64,000 bases of DNA from Xylogone sp. PMI_703 (GCA_021399445.1 JAJTUQ010000004.1:4154001-4218000); one strand, 5' to 3'. Shown: positions 22,720-34,247, counted from the stretch's first letter. Notes: a model not told the origin generated them from the sequence alone. Numbers and translations: made by a program.

Positions 22720-23689
22720 AAATGCTCGTGGAAGTTGGAAATCGAAAGAACTGGTGATGCAGTGTGGCTCTTCGTATAGGACCTCAAACTATATAGAGAG
22801 GACTACCCCACCACTGATGATGGTTCTAGAAGGACGTCGTATAAAGCACAGTATGCCCACTGTGATGTATATCACAGGAGTTGGATTCCGTCGATAGAAG
22901 GTCGGATCTGGATGATTTTATCTCAACGAAGTGATGGAATGAAGGTGGAGGACGTTTGACTTCTTGTAAGAGAGAGGTCATGCAGAATGCAAACGGCTGA
23001 GGCCCCGGTTGGGCTGCGACAAGCCACACAGAAGAGGGACCACCTGAATATCAGCACTTACACGTGATGGGACTCTCAATTGTTGCAGCTGCAAATCAAA
23101 AAGGTAAGGCGCTGAGTTATATTTCTTCTCAAACCCTCCTGCAGTGGCACAATTAGGTCAACTCCCCACTCTGAACTGGATTTCTGGTATTTTTCGACGA
23201 TGACATTACTTTGGTCGTTGGCGAGCATTGAAGCAATCCTGTCATCGTGCAGAAGCACATGCCGCCAATGATGTCATGCTAGCCCCTCACGATCTTGCCG
23301 AAAAGCGCAAGAATCAAGGGAACACGCGTCGTGAGGGATCCCCAATTGGTATAATACCTGAAAATTTTTGATCGAAATAGTGACAAAATTTATAGGAAAG
23401 CTAATCATTGGTCCCTGATCCATCGATCATGTTGGGATAGCTCGCCCTGCACATCCGGAGGAATTGGGAGCACCTGAAGCTTATGTGGAGCCCATGGAGC
23501 TCAGGTAGACAAAGAAAACGACTGGCTCGTTTCATCATGTAGAAGAATTGATTTTCATAACTATATAAAGAACAGAACGGATATCCATATGAGGCTAAAT
23601 GTTCATACATATTCATAAATTGATGCTACCCAGTTACCTTCGAGCCCATATCCAAAAGAACGCCTGATCTGGAAAATCCCCCTCTGTCC
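22720..23689. other. Intergenic region upstream of the DUF8035 gene
   Basis: The part near 22.7-23.0 kb is the promoter side of the DUF8035 gene; the part near 23.4-23.69 kb is the 3' side of the amine oxidase gene. Short open frames have no domain. No repeat is seen. Confidence 0.45.
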
Positions 23690-25928
23690 TTATGCACAGC
23701 AGCTTTTGGTTCCATTGGCCTGCGCCAATGCACTCATCTTATCTCTTGCATCTAAGGCTTGGCCCTTTCCGGCAACCTGACTGGGAGTGCTGCAATAACT
23801 AGGTGGAACATCTAATGCTGGGTTCTTAGCGAAGAAGTTTCTTGGTCTGAGCAATAGGGTCATCGGTTCGGCAGGCATGATAGGGAAATCTTCTGGCGCA
23901 GGGAAATGCGTGAGACCAAAGGTGTGCCAGAGAACAATATCTTCGTTATCAATTGATGCAGAACCATCTCCTATCCATTCGGGGATGCCTCGGGATGGTT
24001 CACCAGAGGTCTGGGGCACGTGCTTTCCAGCAGGGTGAAGCTGATCATCGCTGTCTAATGAGGGAAAGCATGTTAGCTGATGAGCCATCTAGTGATGATG
24101 AAAAAAAGGGCGTGCTTACATTTTGTGACGTGGACTGCGTGTCTGGCAAATCCAGCACGTTTCCATACCAGCGAGCCCTCCTTAGGGAGAAGCTTTGGAA
24201 CTTCTCTGCTCACCAGCTTATAGCTGACAGGCTTATGACTATGAGGGTTAAGTTTGTTCGGATTGACCATATCCCATGTCCTGGATGTCACGCCATTGTA
24301 GTCGCTCATAGACTCTTTGACCGTTGAGAACTTAGTCCTCTTTGCGTAGAATGCGTTTCCGTAAGGATTCTCTTTGCTGCCAACTTCTCCTGCACCTTGG
24401 GTGGCATCGACTTGGAAGACTGTGTTGTTAGGTCCATCGATATTGGGGTCAATTCGTAAGCAGAAGAGATGTTGATGGTTGTGAGCATTGACACCTGGAT
24501 AGACTTCTGTTCCCCAGCCCTTGGTGTCCTCACCCGGGTTCATAGCATAGGTGTTCAAGATACCTGTAAGCTTGATTTCAAGCTGGACGGTACCATCTTG
24601 ATGGAAAATCCAGTAGACGCAGTATTCATAGTTAGCCGCAGTGAAGATGTGAGAGATGATGAGCTTGCGACCACGTGTGACGATAACTGAATCGTCTCGG
24701 AAATCAGTGTGCTTGAACAGAATACCAGCATCCTCTTCGTGGATACAGATAGCATTCTTAATGGTGGTGCTTTGACCGGCACGGTTGACAAATGCCGCAT
24801 CCATGTAATGAATAGCACCTTTGCAATCGCAACCGAGGGACAAGCTGTTGGTCATATATCCTCCACCATATTCGCCGAGATCAAAAGCGTGCTTTCGCTG
24901 GTGAGGATGCTCGGGATTGCCGTATGGAACCACCATTTCCGCAAGGGAGAGTCTATAGAATATTGGTCGGACATTGCCATGATCATTATAGGTAATATTG
25001 TTCAAGACGATTCCCTCCTTGTAGTTGAATCCAACGTGGACAGTGAAGTTCTGCCAGCTGATGACTCGCCCATCAACCTTGAATGAGACGCCCTCAGGCT
25101 GTGTGATGTTAATTGGCTTTATATCTGTTCTATAACCAAACTCTTTCTCAATGCTGGCTGGGTGATAATTGTTGGGCTTCGCTTTATTGAGAGGCCTGCG
25201 AATTTCTGGGATATCAATATGAACGATTTGTTGCTTTTCAGCATCGTAAATCGGGCAGAAGTCGAGAGGGAAGGAGTATTGGCTGTCGTCAATGTGTGGT
25301 CGGTAATACATGAGGGCTTGTTGTAGGCGCACGTCGCTGCCAAATCTGTGGTCGTAACCAATTGTCCATGCTATCTTTGATTAGGAACTTGTATTTCAAT
25401 TGCCGATGCATGAACTTACGGTCACAGAACACTTTATCCATATCCTCAGCGGGTATACCGCTCAGAACGCACTGCTCGATGACCTTCGGATCCTTTCTGC
25501 AAACGTGCTCGACAATTTGCAAATCTTCCATAGTAATCTGTTCCCAATTAGTTCAGATCTTGCAAACAAAGCTGCTGAATGGTCAAGCTTACCAGAGGCT
25601 GTACACCTGAAATATGCTCCCATTTCAGGATCTTGCTGTCTTTCAAGTCCACCAATCCTTCATAGACCTTTCCACCAGGCGCAATGGCAACAACATCTGC
25701 AATTCTGGCAGGTCTTGGGGCGTGCTCAGGGTCCTGCAGCCACTTCTGCATCTCCTTCTTTCTTGGTTCCCAGAGAGTTACCGCATTATAGTGAACCTGT
25801 CCATGCGCCTTCCGGATGGCTTGGACGGCCGCCTCAATCTCTTCATTCGAAAGAGGATCGAATGGGTGTGGTGGTGGAGCTGAGCCCGTGACATGCTGGG
25901 CAACAGATTTCAGTCTGTCAAGAGCCAT
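23690..25928 (-). CDS. Copper amine oxidase (TPQ-dependent primary amine oxidase)
   Basis: Four exons (25928-25593, 25537-25420, 25370-24120, 24054-23690), introns of 55, 49 and 65 bp, 689 aa, the usual length for fungal enzymes. All hallmarks are present: catalytic-base Asp near residue 315 (HAFDLGEYGGG), the self-processed TPQ tyrosine near residue 399 in AANYEYCVYW, copper ligands in HNHQH (about 450/452), and the third copper His near 618 in FGLTHFPAPEDFPIMP. The splices restore VFCDPWTIGYD and VTKYSDDQLHP. It deaminates primary amines to aldehyde, ammonia and H2O2, letting fungi use amines as nitrogen source. No signal peptide or C-terminal PTS1 is visible (the protein ends SCCA). A GATA-type palindrome lies about 340 bp upstream. 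Confidence 0.95.
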
Positions 25929-26927
25929 TGTTACAGTAGTAGCTTTACTCTTCGCAGATAAAATCAAGGAGTGACCTAGTTTGTGGTTTGTGTGCAACAG
26001 GAAAGGGAGCTCTAAGAGTTAAATATGCCTATGTCCATCGGGATTTACTGTATCAATTGGGACTGAGGTGGACAAAGAGGCGGGAAATTTTGAGGACAGC
26101 GGATAGAGCTCCCGTGAAGCTGTGAGCAGACGGGCCCAGAATATCCATCTAATGGAGCATTGGTTCGTGGCAACCCATCCACTCGAGCCCACCCTCGATA
26201 CCCTTCTACCACCGCCTGCATTCTCGTGCAGCTACAGTATTCTTCAGACTTGGTGTAGATAGCCCCGATAAGCAGCTTATCGGCCACTTAGACGTCCAAG
26301 CTCTCCAGTTGCACGGGACTTGATGCCCACATCGAGTCTAGCGCAGAACGTCCCCAAATAGCGGGGTTGAAGAGGGGCGGGACACATTAAGAGACTGCCG
26401 ATTCTGGCAATAGAACGCCTGAAATTGACCACTGCTGTGAAAATGGAATTCCTCCAGTGACAGATTCTGTTAAGTAACCCAGAACCTATCCGCAGAACTT
26501 ATCCGCCGCAACCACAAGCTTTGTGGTTCTGGAAGACGATCTATCGAATTTATCACGTGATCGCCCTCGAAAAGGGGCTAGCCCTCCCTGCATAATAGCC
26601 AACCACCAAGCATAAAATTACGGCGTTGAGTGGTAGTTGATACAGAAATTAGAGCTTAGTTTCTAAAGTTTATTTTATCCCCATCAGACTCTTGAAGAGA
26701 ACTACCAAATTCAAGTCTAGAAGGTTGATGCTAGTCTTCAGTGGTAAAAATCCGTGTTATCCTCGGAGAGACTATCCATTCAATTCGATAGATATTTGAG
26801 ACAAGAACAGGTCACCGTTGTATATAGCCGGATTGAGATGGAGCTAGCAGTGCTGAACGTGGAATATCATATATTATTGCGGAATAGTAGTTTAAATATG
26901 TAGCCTTATTATCAACTCTGGTCCTAT
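25929..26927. other. Amine oxidase promoter and esterase 3' region
   Basis: One kilobase without a gene. Its proximal half is the upstream region of the amine oxidase gene and contains clustered GATA elements (listed separately). The distal half abuts the 3' end of the SGNH esterase gene. Confidence 0.5.
26256..26283. promoter_or_regulatory. Palindromic GATA-factor (AreA-type) site pair plus adjacent AGATAG
   Basis: A perfect 8-bp inverted repeat with a 3-base spacer, CCGATAAGCAGCTTATCGG (26265-26283), places two HGATAR sites head to head; a third (AGATAG) begins at 26256. It lies about 330-355 bp upstream of the amine oxidase start. AreA-type factors activate nitrogen-catabolic genes through paired HGATAR sites, so the location makes biological sense. 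Function is inferred. Confidence 0.55.
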
Positions 26928-28252
26928 CTAGCATATGTTCGGCCCATCCTTCAATAAAAGGGACACTTGTTCTGCGAGCACATCATGCATAGGATAGGTC
27001 GGGTGTAGACTGTTCAGCCAGAAGTATTCGTTAACTGGAACACCACAGCTTGGGTCAAAGTAATCGGTGGTCGGTGTGCCACTATCTCATTGTCAGTGTT
27101 TAAAAGATCTATCTTAAATGAAATATACCACTTACTTTTCGTAAGCTACACAATAAGCTGTAGTGTTTTGATATATTGATGTCTGAGGAAAGCTCGCAGG
27201 GTTGTCCAAAACTTCTGTAAAAATCGAGTTTGTATCATAGACAAAGACATTCACATCCGAATGGGCAGCCTTAAGACCTTGTGCCATCGCAACTACTGCG
27301 TCGTTCCAAGCTGTAATATCAGCCTTCTCTAGTGTTTCAGCTGAAGCCCCTTGGCCGGTTATCAAGGGAGAACGATCTACTGGTGGGACGTTCAAGAATA
27401 AAAAGTTACGTCCTCCAGCATCGTAAAGCATCTGAACTAGTCCGTCATAGACAGCAAATATTTCTGCATTGAGAGTGGTCGTTGTTGGTGTGCCGTAATA
27501 GTAAGAGTTGCCGACATCGTTGATACCATCAAATATTGCAAAGAGTGTGTTATCTGAAGACCAGGCTGGCGACTTATGGGATCCATAAGCCGGAAAGAAC
27601 TCATCTTCGACCTGTTCTGCAACAGAGAGTACTGTTGGTTCATAAGGAGCAACAAGTGCACTGTCGATAGTCGCTCCGCCATAGGCAAGGTTGTAAGTGA
27701 GAAGAAGAGAAGAGTTGTATTCCACTGTGAGATAATCAACCCAGTTAGGGCCGTTGGAGGCGGTATATCCAGGATACGTTGGATTTCCTAATGGATTCCC
27801 GGGTGATGGCTGAGTGAGACTCGTGTTGAAACCCGTGGTTGTATACGAGTCACCACTGCTTTATTAGCTTCTCCGAAATTTGATATTTTGGTTTCGATCA
27901 CTTACAAGATGAATGTATATTTAATACCTGCCCAACCTGGCCAATTGCTTGTAGTAGAGCAAGAAGCTGGGGCACTTGAGGTGGAGGAGCTTGGTGGTGA
28001 GCTACTAGTAGTTGAAGCCGCCGGAGCGATGCAGCTACAAGCACTTGCAATTCTAGAAGGATCACTGGAACAGGAAGATACGAATCTCGGAGTAGCAGTT
28101 GGAGTTGGCGTCGCACAGAAGGATGCAGCAGCAGCGGAAGACTTAATGAACGCTCGCAAACAGTTGTCTTTACTGCACCCATCTCTATGTTGTAGCGAAG
28201 CTCTAGCAACGCTGGAAAAGAAAACTGCTCCAGCTAGTATTTTCAAGTGCAT
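26928..28252 (-). CDS. Secreted GDSL/SGNH esterase (CE16-like) with N-terminal Cys module
   Basis: Three exons (28252-27906, 27855-27136, 27081-26928) with 50- and 54-bp introns give 406 aa. A signal peptide (MHLKILAGAVFFSSVARA) is followed by a small Cys module (CSKDNCLRAF...FCATPTP...CSCI) common in secreted fungal proteins, then a Ser/Thr/Pro linker, then the esterase domain. The SGNH blocks are present: IFGDSYTTTGFN (nucleophile Ser; the splice creates it), NLAYGGATID, FDGINDVG and the C-terminal WLNSLHPTYPMHD with the catalytic His. The residue three before that His is Asn, where SGNH enzymes often have Asp. It likely removes acetyl groups from plant cell-wall saccharides. Secretion is well supported; the substrate is inferred. 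Confidence 0.88.
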
Positions 28253-29044
28253 GGTATCAATTCAATTGAGAAAAGCAATGGAGATAGGATATGAATAACG
28301 ATAGCATGCAGTCTAGACTATTATTCTTGCTAGACAGTGACCTCCTAAGACCCAAAGGAAACAAGAAAATTAGAAGGAAAACAGTGATATATACCATGAA
28401 ATTGAACAATTAATGAAATAGCCCTTACTACATCTTCACGAAGTGCATATATTTCCTGTACCAGCCGGGATCAAGCTGCTCAGGAACAGGCATAGCCTGA
28501 GGGGGTAATTAATAACGGAAGATAGAACTCCGCACTCTCAGCTTAGGAATTGCGACAGCTAGATGGAGTTACGGCAGAGAAGTGTGGGGGAATTATTATC
28601 CGTAGACTTAGCAGTTTCTACCCGCCAATGGGGTATGTCGCCGTATATAAATATCTTATTAGCCTCGTCATGCCCTTGCTCGACAGCACATGATTGTACT
28701 CCACTTAATGTAATGGCATAAAGAACTCGCTATTCATCCATTCCGGTGGGGCGGAAGAAAGGGGATTTAGGAGGAGAAACCGTGTATCCGGCAACACCAA
28801 TACTAGGCAAACTCCGTGACTCGTTAGGCATGGCGTATAATAGGGTTGGTAATTTACAACTTTCTAGATCTTCCTAATTTTGTTTATTATATCGGCCCAT
28901 TCAGGATAAAATCATATCATAGACTGATTAAAATTAATACTAGAAGCCACGGTCTAGAATACAATTCAATACTCGACCTTAGTTCGATAACAACTATAGC
29001 CATGATAACGTGCTCTAATACGGGTTTAAATCTAATTTCCATTG
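28253..29044. other. Intergenic region
   Basis: This lies upstream of the SGNH esterase gene and beyond the 3' end of the hypothetical gene at 29.0-30.2 kb. It is AT-rich near 28.85-29.0 kb. No gene, RNA or repeat is recognised. Confidence 0.45.
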
Positions 29045-30182
29045 TCAGGCCTTCGAATGTAACTCTGTATCAGTAACGCATCTCTTCAGTCTAGATCTAG
29101 AACCACTTCCTATCCCTTCACTCACTGTTCTAGCAATCTTACTAGCCCACTTCCTGCCAGGGGCTACACGAATGGATGTTTGGCTGATCAGTTTCCAATT
29201 TCGAGTTTTCTTAGCATAACTAACTTGCCAATCCCAAAGGCTTCTCTTTGCTTCTTCCGTAACGCAGTACAATATTAACTCAGCAAAAATCATATTGATC
29301 CCCTTCTCTGCCTCTGTATGTTGCGGTGGATCTCGCTTTGTTCGTTCTGCAAAACTCTGGCGGGGAACTATAGCTTGGGTTTCCAAATTGTCTTCTCTGG
29401 CGTTTTGAAGTGTCTCGTTTCTAAAAGTATCATGAATTGACTGGAAACGGCCACACCAGTAAGAAGAAGGCTGCGCTGTGTAAACGTAGCGAACGTCTTC
29501 AACTGCGTTTACTTCCGCCAGTTCTGCTGATGAGTTTTCCGTGGCACTGTTTATGAATTCAGGTGAATGACTCCTATAGAAACCCTTGACCTTCTTACAG
29601 TTATCCGAGCAGGTAGAAGATCGTGACGTCGACGAGGTGAGCGCAGAGAGCATATTGCTTACTGTTCTAGATTTTGGGAGAAATGATCTATGAGCTCTGC
29701 TAGTTGGAGCATTGGGAGTACTGAGGGATTGTGAGTTTCCGTTTCCTAAATCCTAATGTGCTAGTTAGCTCTATCATTACTGTGACTACTCCAACAAAGT
29801 GTACCTTTTCTCTCCCAATGAGACTTCTTGAATAGACCGCCTCGTGATATTGGATAGAATCAAGGTTTCTAATTGGGCTAGGTATTCTTGTTGAATGCGT
29901 GCTTCCTAGTTCGATACTTGAGATGAGAGGCACTGATCCAGAATTGCATGCTCAGCATCCAATTCTGGATATTGAGGTTGCATAATTAGAAAGAATTCGT
30001 CGGTGTCGTCGAGGTATACTTGGGGTAGGGTGATTTTTTGAGTCGCATATTAACGATCCGTTGGTGGGAGATCTAATTGGTGTTGAAGTAGGGATTTGAG
30101 ACATCGAAGCTGAGGGCGGTAAGTAAGGAAATGATGCCATGTACTTCCTTGAGACCGGGACTTTATCTCCGGTGTTGGTCAT
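29045..30182 (-). CDS. Conserved fungal hypothetical protein, 5' exon structure uncertain
   Basis: The 3' exon (29752-29045, 235 codons plus stop) is solid, with the block VRYVYTAQPSSYWCGRFQSI and a helical VTEEAKRSLWDWQVSYAKK. An intron at 29804-29753 joins it in phase to an upstream exon. Reading straight on, an in-frame TGA occurs at 29954-29952. It is avoided by a well-formed 55-bp intron (30019-29965; GTATAC, branch CTAAT, CCAG) plus a weaker one (29933-29869), giving 321 aa from 30182 (MTNTGDKVPV). I recognise a family resemblance to uncharacterised Pezizomycotina proteins but know no function. If the weak intron is wrong, the gene could be disrupted. The N-terminal third is Ser/Pro-rich and probably disordered. 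Confidence 0.6.
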
Positions 30183-30649
30183 TTTGCTTTTCCTACCCTA
30201 AGCAAATAATTTAATGAAACAGTTGTGTATCATTATGCCGACAGAGTCTAGTTGATGTGATGGAGTGTTTAGGCAGAGACGCTAATAGCAACATGGCTGG
30301 ATTCAGAATTCAAGTGAAATGTAACAGAAACAGATCTGTAAAGCGAGCCATTTCAGCAAATAAGTTGGAAGCGTTAATGGTAAATGGAACAATCGGTTTT
30401 AGAGAAAGATTCATGTATCAAATTAGGAGAGCCATGATCTTGGGGGGTAACTTCGAACAAGGACTACAGAACCTAAGTAATAAGCAATATACTCAGTCTG
30501 ATGCTAATACTCATTTTTTGTGAAACCATAGTACCTAAGCCCACATACGGACGTTGGTTGCTCAAGATGAATAAAATTAGATAAATGTGGTATCACTGAG
30601 ACTGATACAATACAATACAATAGAATGTTAACAGACCTCAAATGTTCCT
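30183..30649. other. Intergenic region
   Basis: Upstream of the hypothetical protein and downstream of the TANGO2-like gene. An 88-codon open frame at 30257-30523 (+) lacks any recognised domain and I leave it out. Confidence 0.45.
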
Positions 30650-31753
30650 TTACTGTTTGCCCTCTAATGATGCCGTAGAATTGTCTGTCCCATGCCATTC
30701 CTCGATCTCAAATTCGAACTGCATATCTCCTTTGGTTCTCTCTATAGGAACACCTTCCGGATCAAATAATGAACGTTCTGTGTATGTCACATGTCCATCC
30801 CAATCCACAAGAATGACAGTCTGTCGTTGTGTTCCATATTGGCCAGACATTACACCATTAGAGTTTGATTGCATTTCTGGTCGCTCTTCTGCTGTTAACT
30901 CCGTTTCTGATGCCCCTCTAATTTTACTATCGCCTGATTTCGTTTCCTTAACACCATTCGTTAATTTCGCAGCTGTATTATTCTCGCAAGTTTGTTTGGA
31001 AGGTAGAGGAGTTCCTAGCGTTGGGATGAACACGGAGTTTCGAAGTTCAGGAATCATTTCCTCAAAGTCTCTGCCCCGGGCATCTGGGAGAGTATTTGTA
31101 TCGAGAACACCGAACAGCTTCTCTATTAAGTCGTCCTTTCCTAGCCCGAGTTTCACATTTTCATTAACAGCCTCCAATAATCTCTCCTTACCTATTTTGA
31201 CTTTTGGCCAGACATCTGGATCGTCATATGAGGTATTGCTTAGACCATATATTTCGTCTCTCTCTCCAGCAACCCAGGGCACATCCTTCGCGGTGCCATA
31301 TCTATTAGAAATGACAGCTAAGGGTTCTATTTGCGGTTGATTTCCCTCGTTTCTCTTCCGCAATTTTCCACAGATGACCGTAAAGCCCCCAACTCCTTTC
31401 ACACCTTCTCTCTCCAATAATCGATAGACAAATTGCTGTACACTCTCCTCGTCAGGGCTTGTCAGCCATGCTGTGACCATGCTGCCTCTACTCCGTTGTC
31501 CTTGGACTGGGTGTAACTCATCATGAGTATCCGTTTCGTTGTAGTTTGTTAATACCGAGAAGTTTCCCTTGTTTGTGATTCCCAGCCAAGTTCCTTGTTC
31601 CGCACGTTGAAGATCGCGAGAGGAGAGAATCTGATGGTCTAGAGCAGACCACCAGTGAGGTCTGCTTGTTGGTCGAAGAATAAACTCATCACGATTATCG
31701 CAGACGATCAGCGCATATGAAGGATGGGCTGTGGTAAGGAGGACGATGCACAT
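30650..31753 (-). CDS. TANGO2/NRDE family protein
   Basis: A 367-aa single exon starting Met-Cys (MCIVLLTTAHPSYALIVCDN), then NRDEFILRPT, the signature of the NRDE (TANGO2) family. Further family blocks are GTWLGITNKGNFSVLTNYNE and the later YGLSNTSYDDPDVWPKV. The C-terminal part carries a low-complexity insert before TVILVDWDGHVTYTERSLFD. TANGO2 proteins are linked to Golgi/ER organisation and to lipid or heme handling; the biochemistry is not settled. An in-frame ATG 11 codons upstream exists (31786), but the family begins with Met-Cys, where the Cys is thought to matter, so I use 31753. Confidence 0.9.
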   Translation of the reverse strand: MCIVLLTTAHPSYALIVCDNRDEFILRPTSRPHWWSALDHQILSSRDLQRAEQGTWLGITNKGNFSVLTNYNETDTHDELHPVQGQRSRGSMVTAWLTSPDEESVQQFVYRLLEREGVKGVGGFTVICGKLRKRNEGNQPQIEPLAVISNRYGTAKDVPWVAGERDEIYGLSNTSYDDPDVWPKVKIGKERLLEAVNENVKLGLGKDDLIEKLFGVLDTNTLPDARGRDFEEMIPELRNSVFIPTLGTPLPSKQTCENNTAAKLTNGVKETKSGDSKIRGASETELTAEERPEMQSNSNGVMSGQYGTQRQTVILVDWDGHVTYTERSLFDPEGVPIERTKGDMQFEFEIEEWHGTDNSTASLEGKQ

Positions 31754-32278
31754 AGTTGTGATGTTTTGGAAAGTGTCTTGGCTCAAGCAGTATCTTGGTA
31801 CTGCACTTTATGACACGTTCCTAGCCTATTTCTGTATGTGAAATGAAAAATGAGTGCACAAGGCAACGAATTTATGCCTTTCTTACCGATTTCCTCCCTG
31901 ATGGCTCGAGGTTTTTGAAGTTGATGGCCTGATGTTGCTCAATATCCTGCTATCGGTGAACCATACAATTCCGCCACAAATCCTGGTCCACTACGTAGGA
32001 CGGAAAGGCAAGCCACCTTGGAGGACCTCGGTACCTGGAACTGGTATCAGGTCATGCGAGGCTGTGGCTTGACAAGGCTACTGTTTCAATGAAACAGAGA
32101 AATGACCGCATCGTCCACACCGAGCTTACCTACGTGCAGAACGTCCATAACCTTTTACGTGCTGTTGGTTGCAAAGTTTCACAAGAGAGATAACAATCCG
32201 ACAGAAGCAGCCTTTCACAAGGGCATGATATAATGCCAGGTTTAATGGGAGCAAATAATCTTGTGACCTATCATAAAT
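31754..32278. other. Intergenic region between TANGO2-like gene and tRNA-Ala
   Basis: Divergent spacer. It presumably contains the TANGO2-like promoter. No gene is seen. Confidence 0.45.
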
Positions 32279-32385
32279 GGGCGCTTGGTTTAGTGGTATA
32301 ATGTTCGCTTTGCATTCTGACGTTGAATCTCAATCCAAGGATACATAGTTGCGAAAGGTCGCTGGTTCGATTCCTGCAGTGTCCA
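32279..32385 (+). tRNA. tRNA-Ala (UGC) with 35-nt intron
   Basis: The acceptor stem GGGCGCT/AGTGTCC has G3:U70, the alanine identity pair, and discriminator A at 32385. The anticodon stem TTCGC/GCGAA encloses anticodon TGC (32311-32313). An intron of about 35 nt (32315-32349) sits one base 3' of the anticodon, the canonical nuclear position. The mature length is 72 nt. The T-arm is GCTGG-TTCGATT-CCTGC with one T-T mismatch at the middle pair. A six-T Pol III terminator follows at 32390. Identity is well supported; the T-stem mismatch is the only blemish. Confidence 0.9.
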
Positions 32386-32389
32386 ATTA

Positions 32390-32395
32390 TTTTTT
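32390..32395 (+). terminator. Pol III oligo-T terminator of tRNA-Ala(UGC)
   Basis: Six Ts start 5 bases beyond the discriminator base. Confidence 0.75.
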
Positions 32396-32697
32396 GCGGG
32401 ATAGTTTCTTTTTGGCCCAATTTCACAAGTAATCATCGTGAGAGGGTTGCTAGTACAAGATGCTGGGTGCTAGTTTTAGATAAGATAAAGTGCATAGGTA
32501 CACCGTACCCGCTCGTACGGCTGTGCTCGCGCTGCCTGGAGCACAGCTGATGACACCGTGCTCACCTCCGCCTTTCTGCAGCTCCTTTTGTCACATCCTG
32601 TATACGGCCTGACCGACAAATACAGCAATTCAGATATACATTATCTTCATAGGACCTTAAAATAGAGGTCCGTTGTAATTTTTCCCTCGGCTGCATC

Positions 32698-33823
32698 ATG
32701 TTTGACCTCTTTCCAAATCTCTTATCGTATGAGGACCCCGCGATTGTTGCCCCCGCCTGTAGCTACTCCTGGCTTTTCTAACTGGATACTAGTTCTCTTC
32801 CGACCTTTCTATTCCCAGTTTTCGCATCATATAAAGCCCTCAAAACCTCTGATCCCGCATTACTTGCGCCATGGCTTATATACTGGGTTATTCTGGCATG
32901 TGTCTTGCTAGTTGAATCATGGCTATGGTTTATACTCTTTTGGTAGGTCTTGAACAGCTCCGTAAGCTCCATACGATCTTCTCTAATTCAATTTTACCCA
33001 TAGGATCCCTTTCTACGGCTGGTTCCGACTTATATTTCTTCTTTATCTTATTTTACCACAAACGCAAGGTGCTCGATACCTATATGAAGAGTACTTAAAT
33101 CCATGGCTCCGGGAGAATGAGTTAGTGATTGACGATTTTATATCTACTGCACACGAGCGCGCGATGGCGGCCGGGCTTGACTATTTAAACCAAGCTATCG
33201 AATTTGTGAAGACAAATGTGTTTGGTCTGCCTCCTCGGCAGCCTTCTCCTCCCCCAACACCATCTACATTCAGCTACGCCCAGAGCCTCATCTCCCGATT
33301 CAATATGCCTTCTGCCCGATCCGGAACCACTCCGCGTTATGGGGGATCAACAGGCACATCGCCCGATTTTTACTCGCTCCTTGCTTCTGCAGTTAGCGCT
33401 GTAGCAAGCGCTTCCACTCCAGATCGAGAAACCAGCTCTGGCTCTCTTATCCCGTCTACAATTCGTGGAGAAGAACGTGTAACATTCATAGCAGCACAAC
33501 GAGAACGTCTCAGCGTTCTTCTGTCTGCGTTGGATAGAGAAGCCGCTGCAATTCAATCTGGCGGTGGTCCACGTGGGACCTCAGAAAGACCAAAGAGTGC
33601 CCTCAGTGGACTCAGCAAGAGTAGAAGCGAAACAGATTTTGAAAAGATCGATGCCGAGAGCGGATCGGAGGGAGAGAATGCTAACAGACATGGCCACAGA
33701 GACTCGGGAGGTGCTTGGCTTCCTTGGGGTTGGTCTGGCACGTCCGGGGATTCTTCTGATCCAAGTAGTCACTCAAGTAGGGACCGTGAGGCAAGAGGCC
33801 GGAGTACCGGCATTGACTCCTAA
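32698..33823 (+). CDS. Yop1/REEP (TB2/DP1/HVA22) family ER-shaping protein with long C-tail
   Basis: Three exons: 32698-32726 (only 29 bp), 32793-32942 and 33004-33823, with introns of 66 and 61 bp, giving 332 aa. The assembled N-terminus MFDLFPNLLS joins the paired hydrophobic hairpins of the TB2/DP1/HVA22 domain (FPVFASYKALKTSDPALLAP, WLIYWVILACVLLVESWLWF, IPFYGWFRLIFLLYLILPQT) and the family tail QGARYLYEEYLNPWL. Proteins of this family wedge into the ER membrane and stabilise tubules. The last 200 residues are Ser/Pro-rich, probably disordered, and longer than in yeast Yop1, closer to REEP1-4-like fungal members. A long internal frame beginning at 33125 is only its C-terminal part. Confidence 0.88.
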
Positions 33824-34247
33824 TCCTTATTTTCATGTACAGTACTCATAGGAACTACCATTACTAGATGGAACCCGATTTTAGAATCACTCGGATTTAG
33901 ATTGCATGGCTTGGGAATGCAGGCCGAGTATACGTACACCATGGCGCTGTTTATGGGTTTGGACATCTATGGCCACTCCTAATCTTAGCTATCTGTTCAA
34001 ATATACATACATATGGGTGTGCGTGTGCATATATATGTACCATGTGGAGTTGTGCACATATTTTCTAGTAGAGACTAGTATAATTTCAGGTAGAAGAGAC
34101 TCATCCCTTAGATATAATTTTGATGGGTCATGAACAGCTTTGTGATTATATTAGTACAATAAACCTTGCAATATACATTGGCTGTAAGGTTTGGTCATGC
34201 TAAAGTGCACCTGGCCCTGTGATCCTTTACATATCACCTATTTATCT
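33824..34247. other. Convergent intergenic region
   Basis: 3' sides of the Yop1-like and Mgm101 genes, AT-rich with a short purine/pyrimidine-alternating tract (TGTGCGTGTGCATATATATG) at about 34017-34036. No gene. Confidence 0.45.

Noticed and set aside
30257..30523. 88-codon plus-strand open frame
   Set aside because: No homology-like features, AT-rich intergenic position, no good context or conserved motif.
33125..33823. Yop1-like gene starting at the internal start in exon 3
   Set aside because: It would omit the entire TB2/DP1 membrane domain, which two upstream exons supply in phase.
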